Shown here: piece by piece, positions 28,439 through 37,562 of the stretch | How positions within the stretch are numbered: position 1 is the first letter of the stretch | Layout: every line of letters starts with the position of its first letter | From: Pseudoalteromonas ostreae | GTDB taxonomy: Bacteria > Pseudomonadota > Gammaproteobacteria > Enterobacterales > Alteromonadaceae | Direction: 5' to 3' | Length of the DNA: 64,000 bases | Assembly (NCBI RefSeq): GCF_018069805.1 | Contig: NZ_JAGPYN010000017.1 | Location: 1-64,000, forward strand | Translations under genes and position numbers: made by a program | The notes under the pieces: generated by a model | What the model saw: the letters and a program-made list of their open reading frames with translations, nothing else | Told to the model about the DNA's origin: nothing | The model's database searches: none

Positions 28439-30352
28439 TTAGGTTTCGAGGTTCCAAACCCCAGTGCCTGTTGCCGCGATATGATTAATATTCCCCTGTA
28501 GTACTTTACTGCCAACATTCATAGATGATTGCGGACGACTGACTAAATACCCTTGCACACAGCTGATGCCCATACGTTTTACTAATTCAAATTGGGCTAT
28601 TTCTTCCACCCCTTCAGCAACGATTTTAAGTCCAAGCTTAGTACCTAATTCACTGATTGAATTTAATATTTTGTTATATTTTGGGTTTTCATTAGCTTGT
28701 GTTATGAATAATCTATCAATCTTGATCACGTCAATTGGTAGATCAGCTAAAGTACTTAACGAGCTAAAACCGGTTCCAAAATCATCAATTGCGATAGTGA
28801 CGCCTTCATTTCGCAATTTTTCTAATGCATTAATGATAGTGTGGCTTGCGGTGATCAATGTTGATTCGGTGATCTCTAACATCAAAGAAGTGGGCGGTAG
28901 ACCCGTTTTGGCGAGTTTTTTCATAACCCATTCGTGAACGGGGCGATGTTTGAGCTGAATACCTGAGACATTAACTGAGATTTTAACTTTGCGCATACCT
29001 GCATTATGCCATGCCGCCATTTGTCGACATGACTCTAGCATTATCCAATCACCTAACTCTAATATAAGGTTTGATTCCTCGGCAATGGGAATAAACTCTA
29101 CTGGAGAAATAGCCCCTTCAACAGAGTGTTCCCAGCGGACTAACGCTTCGAAGTAATCAATTGCGCAATCTTCAACATGCACTATAGGCTGAAACGATAA
29201 ATGGAAGTTATGACAGGCAATCGCTAAGCGTAGCTCTTCGAGTAAATAATGATAGCGGCGCATTTTATTACCCATTTCTGGAGAGTAGACTTTAAAAATA
29301 CCACGTCCATCGGTTTTAGCACGATACATAGCAACATCCGCCATTTGCAACAAAGCATGGGGCGTTGAGGCACTTTCAGGGTAAACTGCAATGCCGACAC
29401 TGGCACTTATCTTAATCAGTTTATTGCCTAGAACAAAGTCTCGCTCTATTTCGTTTAGCACATGTTGTGCAATATCTAAGCTTTTAGAGGTGTAATCAAT
29501 GTTATTAATGAAAATAGAGAATTCATCGCCTCCTAAACGCGATAAATTTTGTTCAAGCAAGCTAGTGGGGTTGATATCATTAAGTTTATGATGGCGCAAT
29601 ACGCAGCTAAGGCGTTCAGCCACTTGAATCAATACTTCATCACCAAAACTGTGGCCAAAAGAGTCATTTACTTGCTTAAAGCCATCTAAATCAATAAATA
29701 ACAAAGCACAGTGAATATTCGTTAATTCAGCACCGTTGAGTTGGCGTTCTAGGTGCTCGATATAAGCGTGACGGTCAATTAACAAGGTCAACTTATCTTG
29801 ACAAATGCTGGTTTGAGTTTCGCGAGCATAATTGGCTACATGGCTTGTTAATGCATTAATTGCTTGACTTAAACGAGTGACTTCTGTCGCATGCTCAAGT
29901 TCAGGAAGGTAAATATTAAATGACTCGATTACTTTTTTTGTTTGTGTATTAAGTTGTTCTATCTGCTGTTTTTCGCGTTTAATGTTTAATTGTTTACCAA
30001 AATACCATATTGAAAATAAACCTATTAAAATTAATAAAATAAAGTTTACAGGTGATAAAAGAGTGGCATTGATCAAGGCGGATGTTTGAGCGGTGATAAA
30101 CTGTGTATCAGTTGCTTTAATTAGTAAGTAATCAGTGCCGTCTTTGTTAACTATGTAGTGACCATTTAATATAGGGTTATACCAAGATGGCATCGTTAGT
30201 TGGGTGGCAGTCGCATCAAAAGCGCGAGTGGCAATACTCGATTGTTGTGGGTTGATGGTATTGACTTGCTTCGTCAATAAAATATTCATGCAGTAGCAAA
30301 AAATAAATACAGCAATAAAAGCACTGCTGAATAAGCGAAAAAGTTTAGTCAT
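28439..30352 (-). CDS. GGDEF-EAL bifunctional c-di-GMP protein
   Basis: A 637-residue inner-membrane protein. Two hydrophobic segments (about 5-25 and 98-118) bracket a short periplasmic sensor region, and a linker follows. The GGDEF domain holds an intact GGDEF in SRLGGDEFSIF but no RxxD inhibitory site at the usual place. The EAL domain holds FEALVRWEH, DDFGTGFSSL and KIVAEGVEE, so it looks catalytically competent. The net role may be c-di-GMP breakdown with GGDEF as GTP sensor, or both activities. Single gene. Confidence 0.9.
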   Translation of the reverse strand: MTKLFRLFSSAFIAVFIFCYCMNILLTKQVNTINPQQSSIATRAFDATATQLTMPSWYNPILNGHYIVNKDGTDYLLIKATDTQFITAQTSALINATLLSPVNFILLILIGLFSIWYFGKQLNIKREKQQIEQLNTQTKKVIESFNIYLPELEHATEVTRLSQAINALTSHVANYARETQTSICQDKLTLLIDRHAYIEHLERQLNGAELTNIHCALLFIDLDGFKQVNDSFGHSFGDEVLIQVAERLSCVLRHHKLNDINPTSLLEQNLSRLGGDEFSIFINNIDYTSKSLDIAQHVLNEIERDFVLGNKLIKISASVGIAVYPESASTPHALLQMADVAMYRAKTDGRGIFKVYSPEMGNKMRRYHYLLEELRLAIACHNFHLSFQPIVHVEDCAIDYFEALVRWEHSVEGAISPVEFIPIAEESNLILELGDWIMLESCRQMAAWHNAGMRKVKISVNVSGIQLKHRPVHEWVMKKLAKTGLPPTSLMLEITESTLITASHTIINALEKLRNEGVTIAIDDFGTGFSSLSTLADLPIDVIKIDRLFITQANENPKYNKILNSISELGTKLGLKIVAEGVEEIAQFELVKRMGISCVQGYLVSRPQSSMNVGSKVLQGNINHIAATGTGVWNLET

Positions 30353-30756
30353 TCCATTGAACCATTTTAATCCAATTATATGAGTTTATTATTAGGTGTT
30401 CTATCGTTTTATCAGTATATAGTTTGCTATGCTAACTGACAAATATTTCTTTAAATAGTCTTATATGGGAACCTTTTTCTGTTAAGTGTTATTTTATCAG
30501 TGTTTTTGAATGCTTATTTAATTCAATTATTAAATAAATTCACTTTACCAAAGTCTATTTGTTAACTACTTTAAAGGTCATAATTTAGGCAGTGATTAAC
30601 TTGGTTTAGTTCTTGCTGTCATTTAGTTGGTAATTATAAAGCGAGTGTTTTTGCTTTATTTGCATGAGTTTGGTGCAAAATTTATTTAATTGCACTGTCA
30701 TAAAGCATTAATATAACTTTGTTTAACTTGAGCGTGTTTTTGTGGTTACTTTTACC

Positions 30757-30849
30757 GCAGTATGTTTGATTCTATGCTAGGTAGAGTGTATGCCACTGTT
30801 TTATAAGAAAAATCATGTTAAAGCGTAGTATGTCAATCAAACACACTGC
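30757..30849. promoter_or_regulatory. Inverted pair of ~15 bp sites upstream of the glycogen promoter
   Basis: GCAGTATGTTTGATT at 30757-30771 and its near-exact inverse AATCAAACACACTGC at 30835-30849 (14 of 15 match) are 63 bases apart. The second ends about 21 bases before the -35 hexamer, a position fit for an activator or for a looping repressor. The binding protein is unknown. Confidence 0.4.
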
Positions 30850-30870
30850 TTTAAGGTTGAAAATTTCACT

Positions 30871-30898
30871 TTGAAAGGCCAACACGCCCTAATAATAT
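30871..30898 (+). promoter_or_regulatory. Sigma70-type promoter of the glycogen operon
   Basis: TTGAAA (30871-30876), a 16-base spacer and TAATAT (30893-30898) match the housekeeping consensus in 10 of 12 positions. The first gene starts about 80 bases downstream of the expected transcription start. Confidence 0.6.
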
Positions 30899-30984
30899 AT
30901 TTTACAGCCCCGCGTATGTTGAGTAGTTGAACGCACTTCTGTGGCAAGGATTAATTAACCTTAAGGTTTAGTTTGGAGCCCACT

Positions 30985-31284
30985 ATGTTAAGTAAACGAT
31001 TTTTTAAAACTAAAAATGAAGCTGAAGTTACATTTGAATTTCAGCATCCTCAGGCAGAGCAAGTTCAGTTAGTTGCTGAATTTACTGGTTGGCAACCTGT
31101 AGCGATGAAGTTTAATAAAAAAGAGCAATGTTTTAAGTTAAAACAGCGCTTACCGAATGATCAACAGTTTCATTTTCGATATTTAGTTAATGGCACTATT
31201 TGGGATAATGACCATCATGCAGATGGATACATAGCAAACAGCTTTGGTACAGAAAATAGCATAGTCAATACGCAACGTATTTAA
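30985..31284 (+). CDS. Stand-alone CBM48/isoamylase N-terminal (E-set) domain protein
   Basis: A 99-residue protein that is just one early-set glycogen-binding domain: VTFEFQHPQAEQVQLVAEFTGWQPVAMKF, then HFRYLVNGTIWDNDHHADGY. The tryptophans and FTGW turn are those of CBM48 carbohydrate contacts. The ATG at 30985 follows GGAG at 6 bases; a TTG at 30973 is a poorer choice. First gene of the glycogen operon. It has no catalytic domain, so it may tether an enzyme to glycogen or sense the polymer. Domain call sure, role inferred. Confidence 0.88.
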   Translation: MLSKRFFKTKNEAEVTFEFQHPQAEQVQLVAEFTGWQPVAMKFNKKEQCFKLKQRLPNDQQFHFRYLVNGTIWDNDHHADGYIANSFGTENSIVNTQRI

Positions 31285-31294
31285 GGCGTGGTAA

Positions 31295-33292
31295 ATGGAG
31301 TCTCTTTCGCAGCTGTTTTATCTGCATGGTATTGGCTATGAATACACCAAGTATACCGGTGAACATGTGGTTTTTAGCGATGCAACCCGCAGTGCTGCAC
31401 TCAGTTGTTGCGGTGTTGATGTTACAGATCATGCCCAAATTGCGCATTTAAATATTAGCTTGGATGCTAAGAAGTGGCTGCAAATAGTACCAGAGTGTAG
31501 TTTGGTGTGTGCTGAACAACCAGCCGTTAAAGTACGTATTGATAAGCGTATGCTAGGGCAACAATGTACCGTCTCCTGTGCGCAGCTTGATTTACCCAGC
31601 ATCACTCACCAATTAGCTGATTTACAATGCAGTGGCGATTATTTATTTAATGGTGTCATATATTTAGAGCTTATTTTTCCGCTTCCATTATTGCCAATTG
31701 GTTATCATGATGCGCACATTAGCATTGCAGATTTAACATCTGAAACTCAACTGTGGGTGACACCCAAATATAGTTTTCAAGTGACAGATAACAAGCAAAG
31801 CGGGCTTTCAATTCAACTTTATAGTTTAAAAAATAATGCAGGATTAGGGATTGGTGATTTTGCCGATTTATTAGCGTTGACCGAGCAAGCAGCAAGTCAT
31901 AAATTGGATTATATTTTACTCAATCCACTGCATTTATTATTTTCTGAGCAACCAGAGCGAGCAAGTCCTTATAGTCCAAATAATCGCGCGTTATTAAACC
32001 CACTCTATATATCGATTGATTTATGCGATGACAGCATTAATAACCCCCATATTAGTGACTATTTACAAAACCGCAATGCGAGGGACTTTAAAAAGCAGAT
32101 TCAGCAGTCTCAGTATATTAATTACAGTGCAGTGAGTGAATTCAAATACGCAGCCTTTAACTTGCTATACCAGCATTTTTGTATGCATGGGAGTGAGTAT
32201 CGCAAACAATGCTTTAGTGATTTTTGTAAACAGCATGGCGCGACACTTGCGACCTTAAAAGTTACTGACGACGACTTTGCTTACTATTTGCAATGGCAAG
32301 CATATGTGCAATTAAAGTTATGCCAAACTACCGCCCGAGAGCAGGGGATGAGTATTGGATTGATCAATGACTTAGCGGTGGGTTGCGCCGGTGATGGTAG
32401 TGAGTTCCTTAATCAGCAATCGTTATTTACCGATTCTGCTTATGTAGGCGCACCGCCTGATCCATGGGCGGAACATGGTCAAAACTGGGGATTGCCAGCA
32501 CTAAATCCCATCAAGCTCAGTGATAATAACTTTAGCTACTACCGAGCATTGATCCGTGCCAACATGGAAAGCGTCGGTGGTTTGCGTATTGATCATGTTA
32601 TGGCGATCCGTCGTTTATGGTGGTGTTTTGAGCATCAACAGCAACAAGATGGTTGCTATGTGTATTATCCGTTTGAGCATTTATTAGCGGTACTGACAAT
32701 AGAATCCCATTTGAATCAATGCATTGTCATTGGTGAAGATCTTGGGGTCGTTCCACCAGAGGTGAAAGCTGCATTGGCGGATAAAGCAATATTTTCAAAT
32801 GGCTTATTCTATTTTGAAAAAGATTTTCATGGTGAGTTTTTAGCGGCCCAGTCATTTGCAGCACAATCATTATTAATGGTTGCAAATCATGATGTACCGC
32901 CTTTTTTTGGTTGGTGGCAAGGGCTTGATCTTACCTTGAAACTAGAATATCAATTAGTTGATGAACAGCAATTAATTCAACTGCGTGCAGACCGAGATAT
33001 TGAAAAACAACGACTACTGCGTTTTTTGTCGGGATGTGCAGCGCACACTTTGCTTATGGACAGTGCAGCAAGTGATGTTTATCAGGCGCTGACATTAGGC
33101 TTGGCCGCAGCACCAGCGCGCTTATTTACTATTCAGCTCGATGATCTAGATGAGCAAACGTTACCTGTAAACATTCCTGGAACAGATCAAGAATACCCGA
33201 ATTGGCGTCGGGTATTAACGCATTCAAGTGAACAAATCTTAACATGTCACAGTGCATTGCTCAGTGCTATTAATTCTATAAGGACTAATTAA
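31295..33292 (+). CDS. malQ: 4-alpha-glucanotransferase (amylomaltase)
   Basis: A 665-residue GH77 enzyme that transfers alpha-1,4-glucan chains between maltodextrins. Motifs are SPYSPNNRALLNPLYI, GAPPDPWAEHGQNWGLP, the nucleophile aspartate in LRIDHVMAIRR and the acid glutamate in IGEDLGVVPPEV, then ANHDVPPFFGWW. The ~150-residue N-terminal extension is like that of E. coli MalQ. It is coupled within the operon: the start of glgB follows its stop directly. It would recycle the short maltodextrins left by phosphorylase and debranching. Confidence 0.93.
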   Translation: MESLSQLFYLHGIGYEYTKYTGEHVVFSDATRSAALSCCGVDVTDHAQIAHLNISLDAKKWLQIVPECSLVCAEQPAVKVRIDKRMLGQQCTVSCAQLDLPSITHQLADLQCSGDYLFNGVIYLELIFPLPLLPIGYHDAHISIADLTSETQLWVTPKYSFQVTDNKQSGLSIQLYSLKNNAGLGIGDFADLLALTEQAASHKLDYILLNPLHLLFSEQPERASPYSPNNRALLNPLYISIDLCDDSINNPHISDYLQNRNARDFKKQIQQSQYINYSAVSEFKYAAFNLLYQHFCMHGSEYRKQCFSDFCKQHGATLATLKVTDDDFAYYLQWQAYVQLKLCQTTAREQGMSIGLINDLAVGCAGDGSEFLNQQSLFTDSAYVGAPPDPWAEHGQNWGLPALNPIKLSDNNFSYYRALIRANMESVGGLRIDHVMAIRRLWWCFEHQQQQDGCYVYYPFEHLLAVLTIESHLNQCIVIGEDLGVVPPEVKAALADKAIFSNGLFYFEKDFHGEFLAAQSFAAQSLLMVANHDVPPFFGWWQGLDLTLKLEYQLVDEQQLIQLRADRDIEKQRLLRFLSGCAAHTLLMDSAASDVYQALTLGLAAAPARLFTIQLDDLDEQTLPVNIPGTDQEYPNWRRVLTHSSEQILTCHSALLSAINSIRTN

Positions 33293-35521
33293 ATGAACAG
33301 TATTGTTCGTAAAACCGCAAAGTCACAGCACTATGATCAACAAGTTAATGCGTTAAAGCGTGGCTGCTTTAAAGACCCATTTAGTTTTTTAGGGTTACAT
33401 GCAATTTCAGATACCCACAGTGAGATCCGCTGTTACATGCCTGGCGCCACAAATTTAAGTATAAAACTGGCAAAGCAAACGCTTAGTTGTACACGTTATC
33501 CTGACTCTGATTTATTTATTTTACAACTGAGTAATAAGGCTATCTCGGCATATAAATTAGTGGTTGATTACAGCGACTGCCAGGTTACCTGTGAAGATGT
33601 TTATCGCTTTGAAAGTAGCCTTGATAACAGCGCCATGTATTTGTTTAACGAAGGCACATTAGAGCATGCATATCGCCATCTTGGTGCCCACTTTATTGAT
33701 TTTAGAGGTGTTGCAGGTGTACGTTTTAGTGTTTGGGCACCTAATGCTAGCAGTGTTTCCGTTATTGGTGAGTTTAATCACTGGCAGCAAAACCAGCACT
33801 TTATGCGTTTGAATCCGGCTTCGGGGGTCTGGGATTTGTTTATTCCAGAGCTTAAAGAAGGTCAGTGTTATAAGTTTTCGATAACAACAGTCAGTGGTGA
33901 AGTGCTCGAAAAGGCTGACCCCTTTGCATTTAAAATGCAGCAAGCGCCGGGCACGGCTTCTGTTCTTCAAAGGCGCCCAGCTGCAATTAAACTAACGGAT
34001 AAAATGCAATGTCAGCGTGTTAAACGCAACGCGATTGATGCACCTATTTCTATCTATGAAGTGCATTTAGGTTCGTGGCAGCGAGAAGAGGGAGATCGTT
34101 ACTTAACTTATCAAGAACTAGCACAGCGATTAATTAGTTATGTCACTGAACAAGGCTTTACGCATATCCAACTTATGCCGATCAGTGAATTTCCATATGA
34201 TGGTTCGTGGGGGTATCAGCCAGTTGGCTTATTTGCTCCTACGAGTCGTTTTGGTGGTTTGGATGATTTTCGTTATTTTGTAGAGCAATGCCACCGAGCT
34301 GACATTGGTTTACTTATTGATTGGGTTCCAGGCCACTTTCCAAGTGATCCGCATGGCTTACATCGTTTTGATGGTACACATTTATTTGAACATGCTGATG
34401 TGCGTCAAGGTTTCCATCCAGATTGGAATACCTATATCTATAACTATGATCGCCCAGAGGTTCGTAGCTTTTTAGTTGCTAATGCAATGTATTGGTTAGA
34501 AGAATTTGCCATTGATGGGCTACGCGTCGATGCGGTAGCCTCAATGCTGTACCTTGATTACAGTCGTGAAAATGGGCAGTGGATCCCCAATAAGTATGGA
34601 GGACGTGAGAACCTCGGTGCTATTGAGTGTTTAAAGCAAGTTAACTTACGTTGTTATGCTAATAACCCCGGCATTATGATGGTGGCTGAAGAGTCAACGG
34701 CGTGGCCTGGTGTTACCCGTCAGGTGAATCATGATGGCTTAGGGTTTGGCTACAAGTGGAATATGGGCTGGATGAACGACAGCCTTCATTACATGCAACG
34801 CGACCCTTTGTATCGTCAACATCATCATCACGAATTAACGTTTTCGATGGTATATGCTTACAGTGAAAATTATATTTTACCTTTGAGCCATGATGAAGTG
34901 GTGCATGGTAAAGGCTCATTAATTGAAAAAATGCCGGGTGATGATTGGCAAAAATTTGCAAATTTACGCGCGTACTATGCATTTATGTGGGCACATCCAG
35001 GCAAAAAATTACTATTTATGGGCAGTGAGATTGCCCAGCGTAGTGAGTGGGATCATGATCAATCAATTGATTGGCATTTGCTTGAGCATCTATCGCATCA
35101 AGGTGTACAACGAACTATCGCGCAGCTCAATAAAGTATATCGTGATGTGCCAGCTTTACATCAGCTAGATACTGAACCGTCAGGTTTTAGTTGGATTGAT
35201 AATCAAAATGCCCAACAGAGTATTTTTAGTTTTATTCGCTTTGCTAAGAAAGCCAGTGATTATGTAGTGGTGATAAGTAACCTCACGCCAACGGTTTATC
35301 ATGATTATTATATTGGTGTGCCAAACTCAGGTGAATTTGAAGTCATTTTAAATACCGATGACGAACAGCTATTTGGTTCTGGAGTACAAGTGTGTGGGCA
35401 ATCAGCTAAACCAACCAGTACGGCAACTCCGTGCCACGGGCATCAACATAGTATTAAACTCTCACTGCCAGCGCTTGCTACGGTTTATTTAAGAAGGGTC
35501 GCTGATGAGTTTATCGATTGA
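33293..35521 (+). CDS. glgB: 1,4-alpha-glucan branching enzyme
   Basis: A 742-residue GH13 enzyme making alpha-1,6 branches in glycogen. Two N-terminal E-set/CBM48-like parts (FLGLHAI near 33-45; FSVWAPNASSVSVIGEFNHW at about 145) precede the barrel. Catalytic motifs are DWVPGHFPSD, the nucleophile in DGLRVDAVASMLYLDYSR, the acid in VAEESTAWPGVT and LPLSHDEVVHGKGS. A C-terminal all-beta domain completes it. AAGGA sits before the ATG. Length is near the E. coli 728. It overlaps glgX by 17 bases. Confidence 0.96.
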   Translation: MNSIVRKTAKSQHYDQQVNALKRGCFKDPFSFLGLHAISDTHSEIRCYMPGATNLSIKLAKQTLSCTRYPDSDLFILQLSNKAISAYKLVVDYSDCQVTCEDVYRFESSLDNSAMYLFNEGTLEHAYRHLGAHFIDFRGVAGVRFSVWAPNASSVSVIGEFNHWQQNQHFMRLNPASGVWDLFIPELKEGQCYKFSITTVSGEVLEKADPFAFKMQQAPGTASVLQRRPAAIKLTDKMQCQRVKRNAIDAPISIYEVHLGSWQREEGDRYLTYQELAQRLISYVTEQGFTHIQLMPISEFPYDGSWGYQPVGLFAPTSRFGGLDDFRYFVEQCHRADIGLLIDWVPGHFPSDPHGLHRFDGTHLFEHADVRQGFHPDWNTYIYNYDRPEVRSFLVANAMYWLEEFAIDGLRVDAVASMLYLDYSRENGQWIPNKYGGRENLGAIECLKQVNLRCYANNPGIMMVAEESTAWPGVTRQVNHDGLGFGYKWNMGWMNDSLHYMQRDPLYRQHHHHELTFSMVYAYSENYILPLSHDEVVHGKGSLIEKMPGDDWQKFANLRAYYAFMWAHPGKKLLFMGSEIAQRSEWDHDQSIDWHLLEHLSHQGVQRTIAQLNKVYRDVPALHQLDTEPSGFSWIDNQNAQQSIFSFIRFAKKASDYVVVISNLTPTVYHDYYIGVPNSGEFEVILNTDDEQLFGSGVQVCGQSAKPTSTATPCHGHQHSIKLSLPALATVYLRRVADEFID

Positions 35522-37562
35522 ATTAAATAAAGGGCAAACTTTTCCTCTGGGAGCCAGTGTACTGACAAACGGTGTAAATTTTGCCGTTTATGCACCATTG
35601 GCGAAACAGCTGTATGTGTGTTTATTTGATGCCAGTGGTCATACCGAAGTTTTAAAGTTAGCAATGAATAATAATGAAGGGGGGATATGGAGTTTGCATA
35701 TAACCCCACTTGCTGTGGGTACGCTATATGGTTATCGCGCAGAAGGAGAATATCAACCTAAAAAAGGGGTGTTTTTTAATAGCCAAAAATTGTTAATTGA
35801 CCCCTATGCAAAAGATTTATTTGGCGAGTTTACTTGGAGTGAACGCCACTACGGGCAAATGCCAAAAGGTACTGTGAGTGCGGTCAATAACGCTATTGAT
35901 ATCCCTAAATCTAAAGTTACTCAGTTGCAGCCTTATCAAGGTAAAAAACCGGACCATAGCTGGGGGAAAACAGTTATTTATGAATGCCACGTTAAAGGTG
36001 CCACAGCACGACATCCCTCTATTCCAAGTCAGCTACAAGGTACATATTTGGGCTTGAGTCATCCCAGCTTTATAGAGCATTTACGTACACTTGGTATAAC
36101 CACTTTAGAATTATTACCGGTACATAGTTTTATTAGTGAACAGTTTTTAACCGCGAAAGGTCTGCAAAACTACTGGGGTTACAATACATTAAATTTTTTT
36201 ACACCAAATAAAGATTACTTAGTAACTGATGAAATTGGCGAATTTCAGCAAATGGTTACTAAACTACATCAAGCGGGTATCGAAGTGATTCTAGATGTGG
36301 TTTATAACCACACCGCAGAGGCTGGCAGCGATGGCCCAGTGTTATCTTGGCGCGGTTTAAATAATCCAGGCTACTACCGCAGTATTAACGATAATCCTGA
36401 AGTGTATATCAATGACACTGGGTGTGGTAATACCTTAAATATAGACGACCCATTTAGTTTGAAAATGGTACTCGATAGCCTACGTTATTGGGTAGAAATA
36501 ATGGGGGTTGATGGTTTTAGGTTTGATTTAGCAACCATTCTTGGGCGTACGCCGCATGGCTTTAGTCAAACCCATAGTTTTTTACAAGCAATCAATCAAG
36601 ATCCTGTGTTAAGTCAAGTGAAATTAATTGCTGAGCCCTGGGACATAGGCCCTGGTGGTTATCAATTGGGAGCATTTCCAGCGCCTTGGCGTGAGTGGAA
36701 TGATAAATACCGTGATGTTGTTAGGCGTTTTTGGCAAGGACAGCACAATATGCTGGCTGATCTTGCTAAACGTTTACATGGCTCTTTTGATTTGTTTGAT
36801 CATAATCACCGTGGGCCATTGAATAGTATTAATTTTATAACCAGTCATGATGGTTTTACTCTAACAGATTTAGTGAGTTACGAACAAAAGCATAACGAAG
36901 CAAATGGTGAACAAAACCGCGATGGTCACAGTGCCAATTATTCGTTCAATTGTGGTATTGAAGGCTTTACTGATGATCTAAACGTGACCTCCATAAGGTT
37001 GCAACAACAAAAAAACTTTTTAATTACCTTACTACTTTCCAAAGGGGTGCCTATGCTGTCATCAGGCAGTGAAATGGGGCACTCGCAAGGTGGAAATAAT
37101 AATGCGTATTGTCAGAATAACCGCACCAGTTGGCTGGCATGGAAAGACTCGCAGCGTAGCCACAGCCTCATTCGTTTTATTGATGATGTATTGACCTTAC
37201 GAAAGCAGCACTGTGTATTTGAACACTGTGTATTTTTACATGATAGCGATAAGCGGTTCAGTGTTGATTGGTATACCGAGCAAAGCCAAGTTATGCAAGA
37301 AAGTGACTGGCATGATGGCTCAAAACAGTTTTTGATGTATAGCTTAAGAGATACACAATTAAATACGGTATTACTCATTATTTTGAACGCCAGTAATGTG
37401 GCGGTTAAATGTCAACTACCTGCTAATAACAATTTATCGGTATGGCGTTTAGCGCTTAGCAGTGTTGAGCATGCAATAGTTAAAAATACCGAGCAATTCG
37501 AGGTTGCTGCACAAAGCAGCTGGGTTTTTACAGCCAATTTAGAGGACGAATGTAATGGCTAA
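35505..37562 (+). CDS. glgX: Glycogen debranching enzyme
   Basis: A 685-residue GH13 enzyme hydrolysing alpha-1,6 branches. It has an N-terminal CBM48 (LGASVLTNGVNFAVYAPLAKQLYVCLFD), a VVYNHTAEAGSDGP region, the nucleophile in VDGFRFDLATILGR, the acid in IAEPWDIGPGGYQLG and the histidine/aspartate pair in TSHDGFTLTDLVSY. These fit GlgX/isoamylase. AAGGG precedes the ATG, which lies within the end of glgB; its own end overlaps glgP by 8 bases, so translation is coupled. Confidence 0.94.
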   Translation: MSLSIELNKGQTFPLGASVLTNGVNFAVYAPLAKQLYVCLFDASGHTEVLKLAMNNNEGGIWSLHITPLAVGTLYGYRAEGEYQPKKGVFFNSQKLLIDPYAKDLFGEFTWSERHYGQMPKGTVSAVNNAIDIPKSKVTQLQPYQGKKPDHSWGKTVIYECHVKGATARHPSIPSQLQGTYLGLSHPSFIEHLRTLGITTLELLPVHSFISEQFLTAKGLQNYWGYNTLNFFTPNKDYLVTDEIGEFQQMVTKLHQAGIEVILDVVYNHTAEAGSDGPVLSWRGLNNPGYYRSINDNPEVYINDTGCGNTLNIDDPFSLKMVLDSLRYWVEIMGVDGFRFDLATILGRTPHGFSQTHSFLQAINQDPVLSQVKLIAEPWDIGPGGYQLGAFPAPWREWNDKYRDVVRRFWQGQHNMLADLAKRLHGSFDLFDHNHRGPLNSINFITSHDGFTLTDLVSYEQKHNEANGEQNRDGHSANYSFNCGIEGFTDDLNVTSIRLQQQKNFLITLLLSKGVPMLSSGSEMGHSQGGNNNAYCQNNRTSWLAWKDSQRSHSLIRFIDDVLTLRKQHCVFEHCVFLHDSDKRFSVDWYTEQSQVMQESDWHDGSKQFLMYSLRDTQLNTVLLIILNASNVAVKCQLPANNNLSVWRLALSSVEHAIVKNTEQFEVAAQSSWVFTANLEDECNG

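Larger units (their letters stand above)
30353..30984. other. 632-base intergenic control region of the glycogen operon
   Basis: No gene is seen. The distal part contains the inverted sites at 30757 and 30835 and the promoter at 30871, both listed separately. The first 400 bases are strongly A+T-rich with no recognisable feature; promoter elements for the minus-strand GGDEF-EAL gene must lie near 30360-30450 but I cannot place them. Confidence 0.6.
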
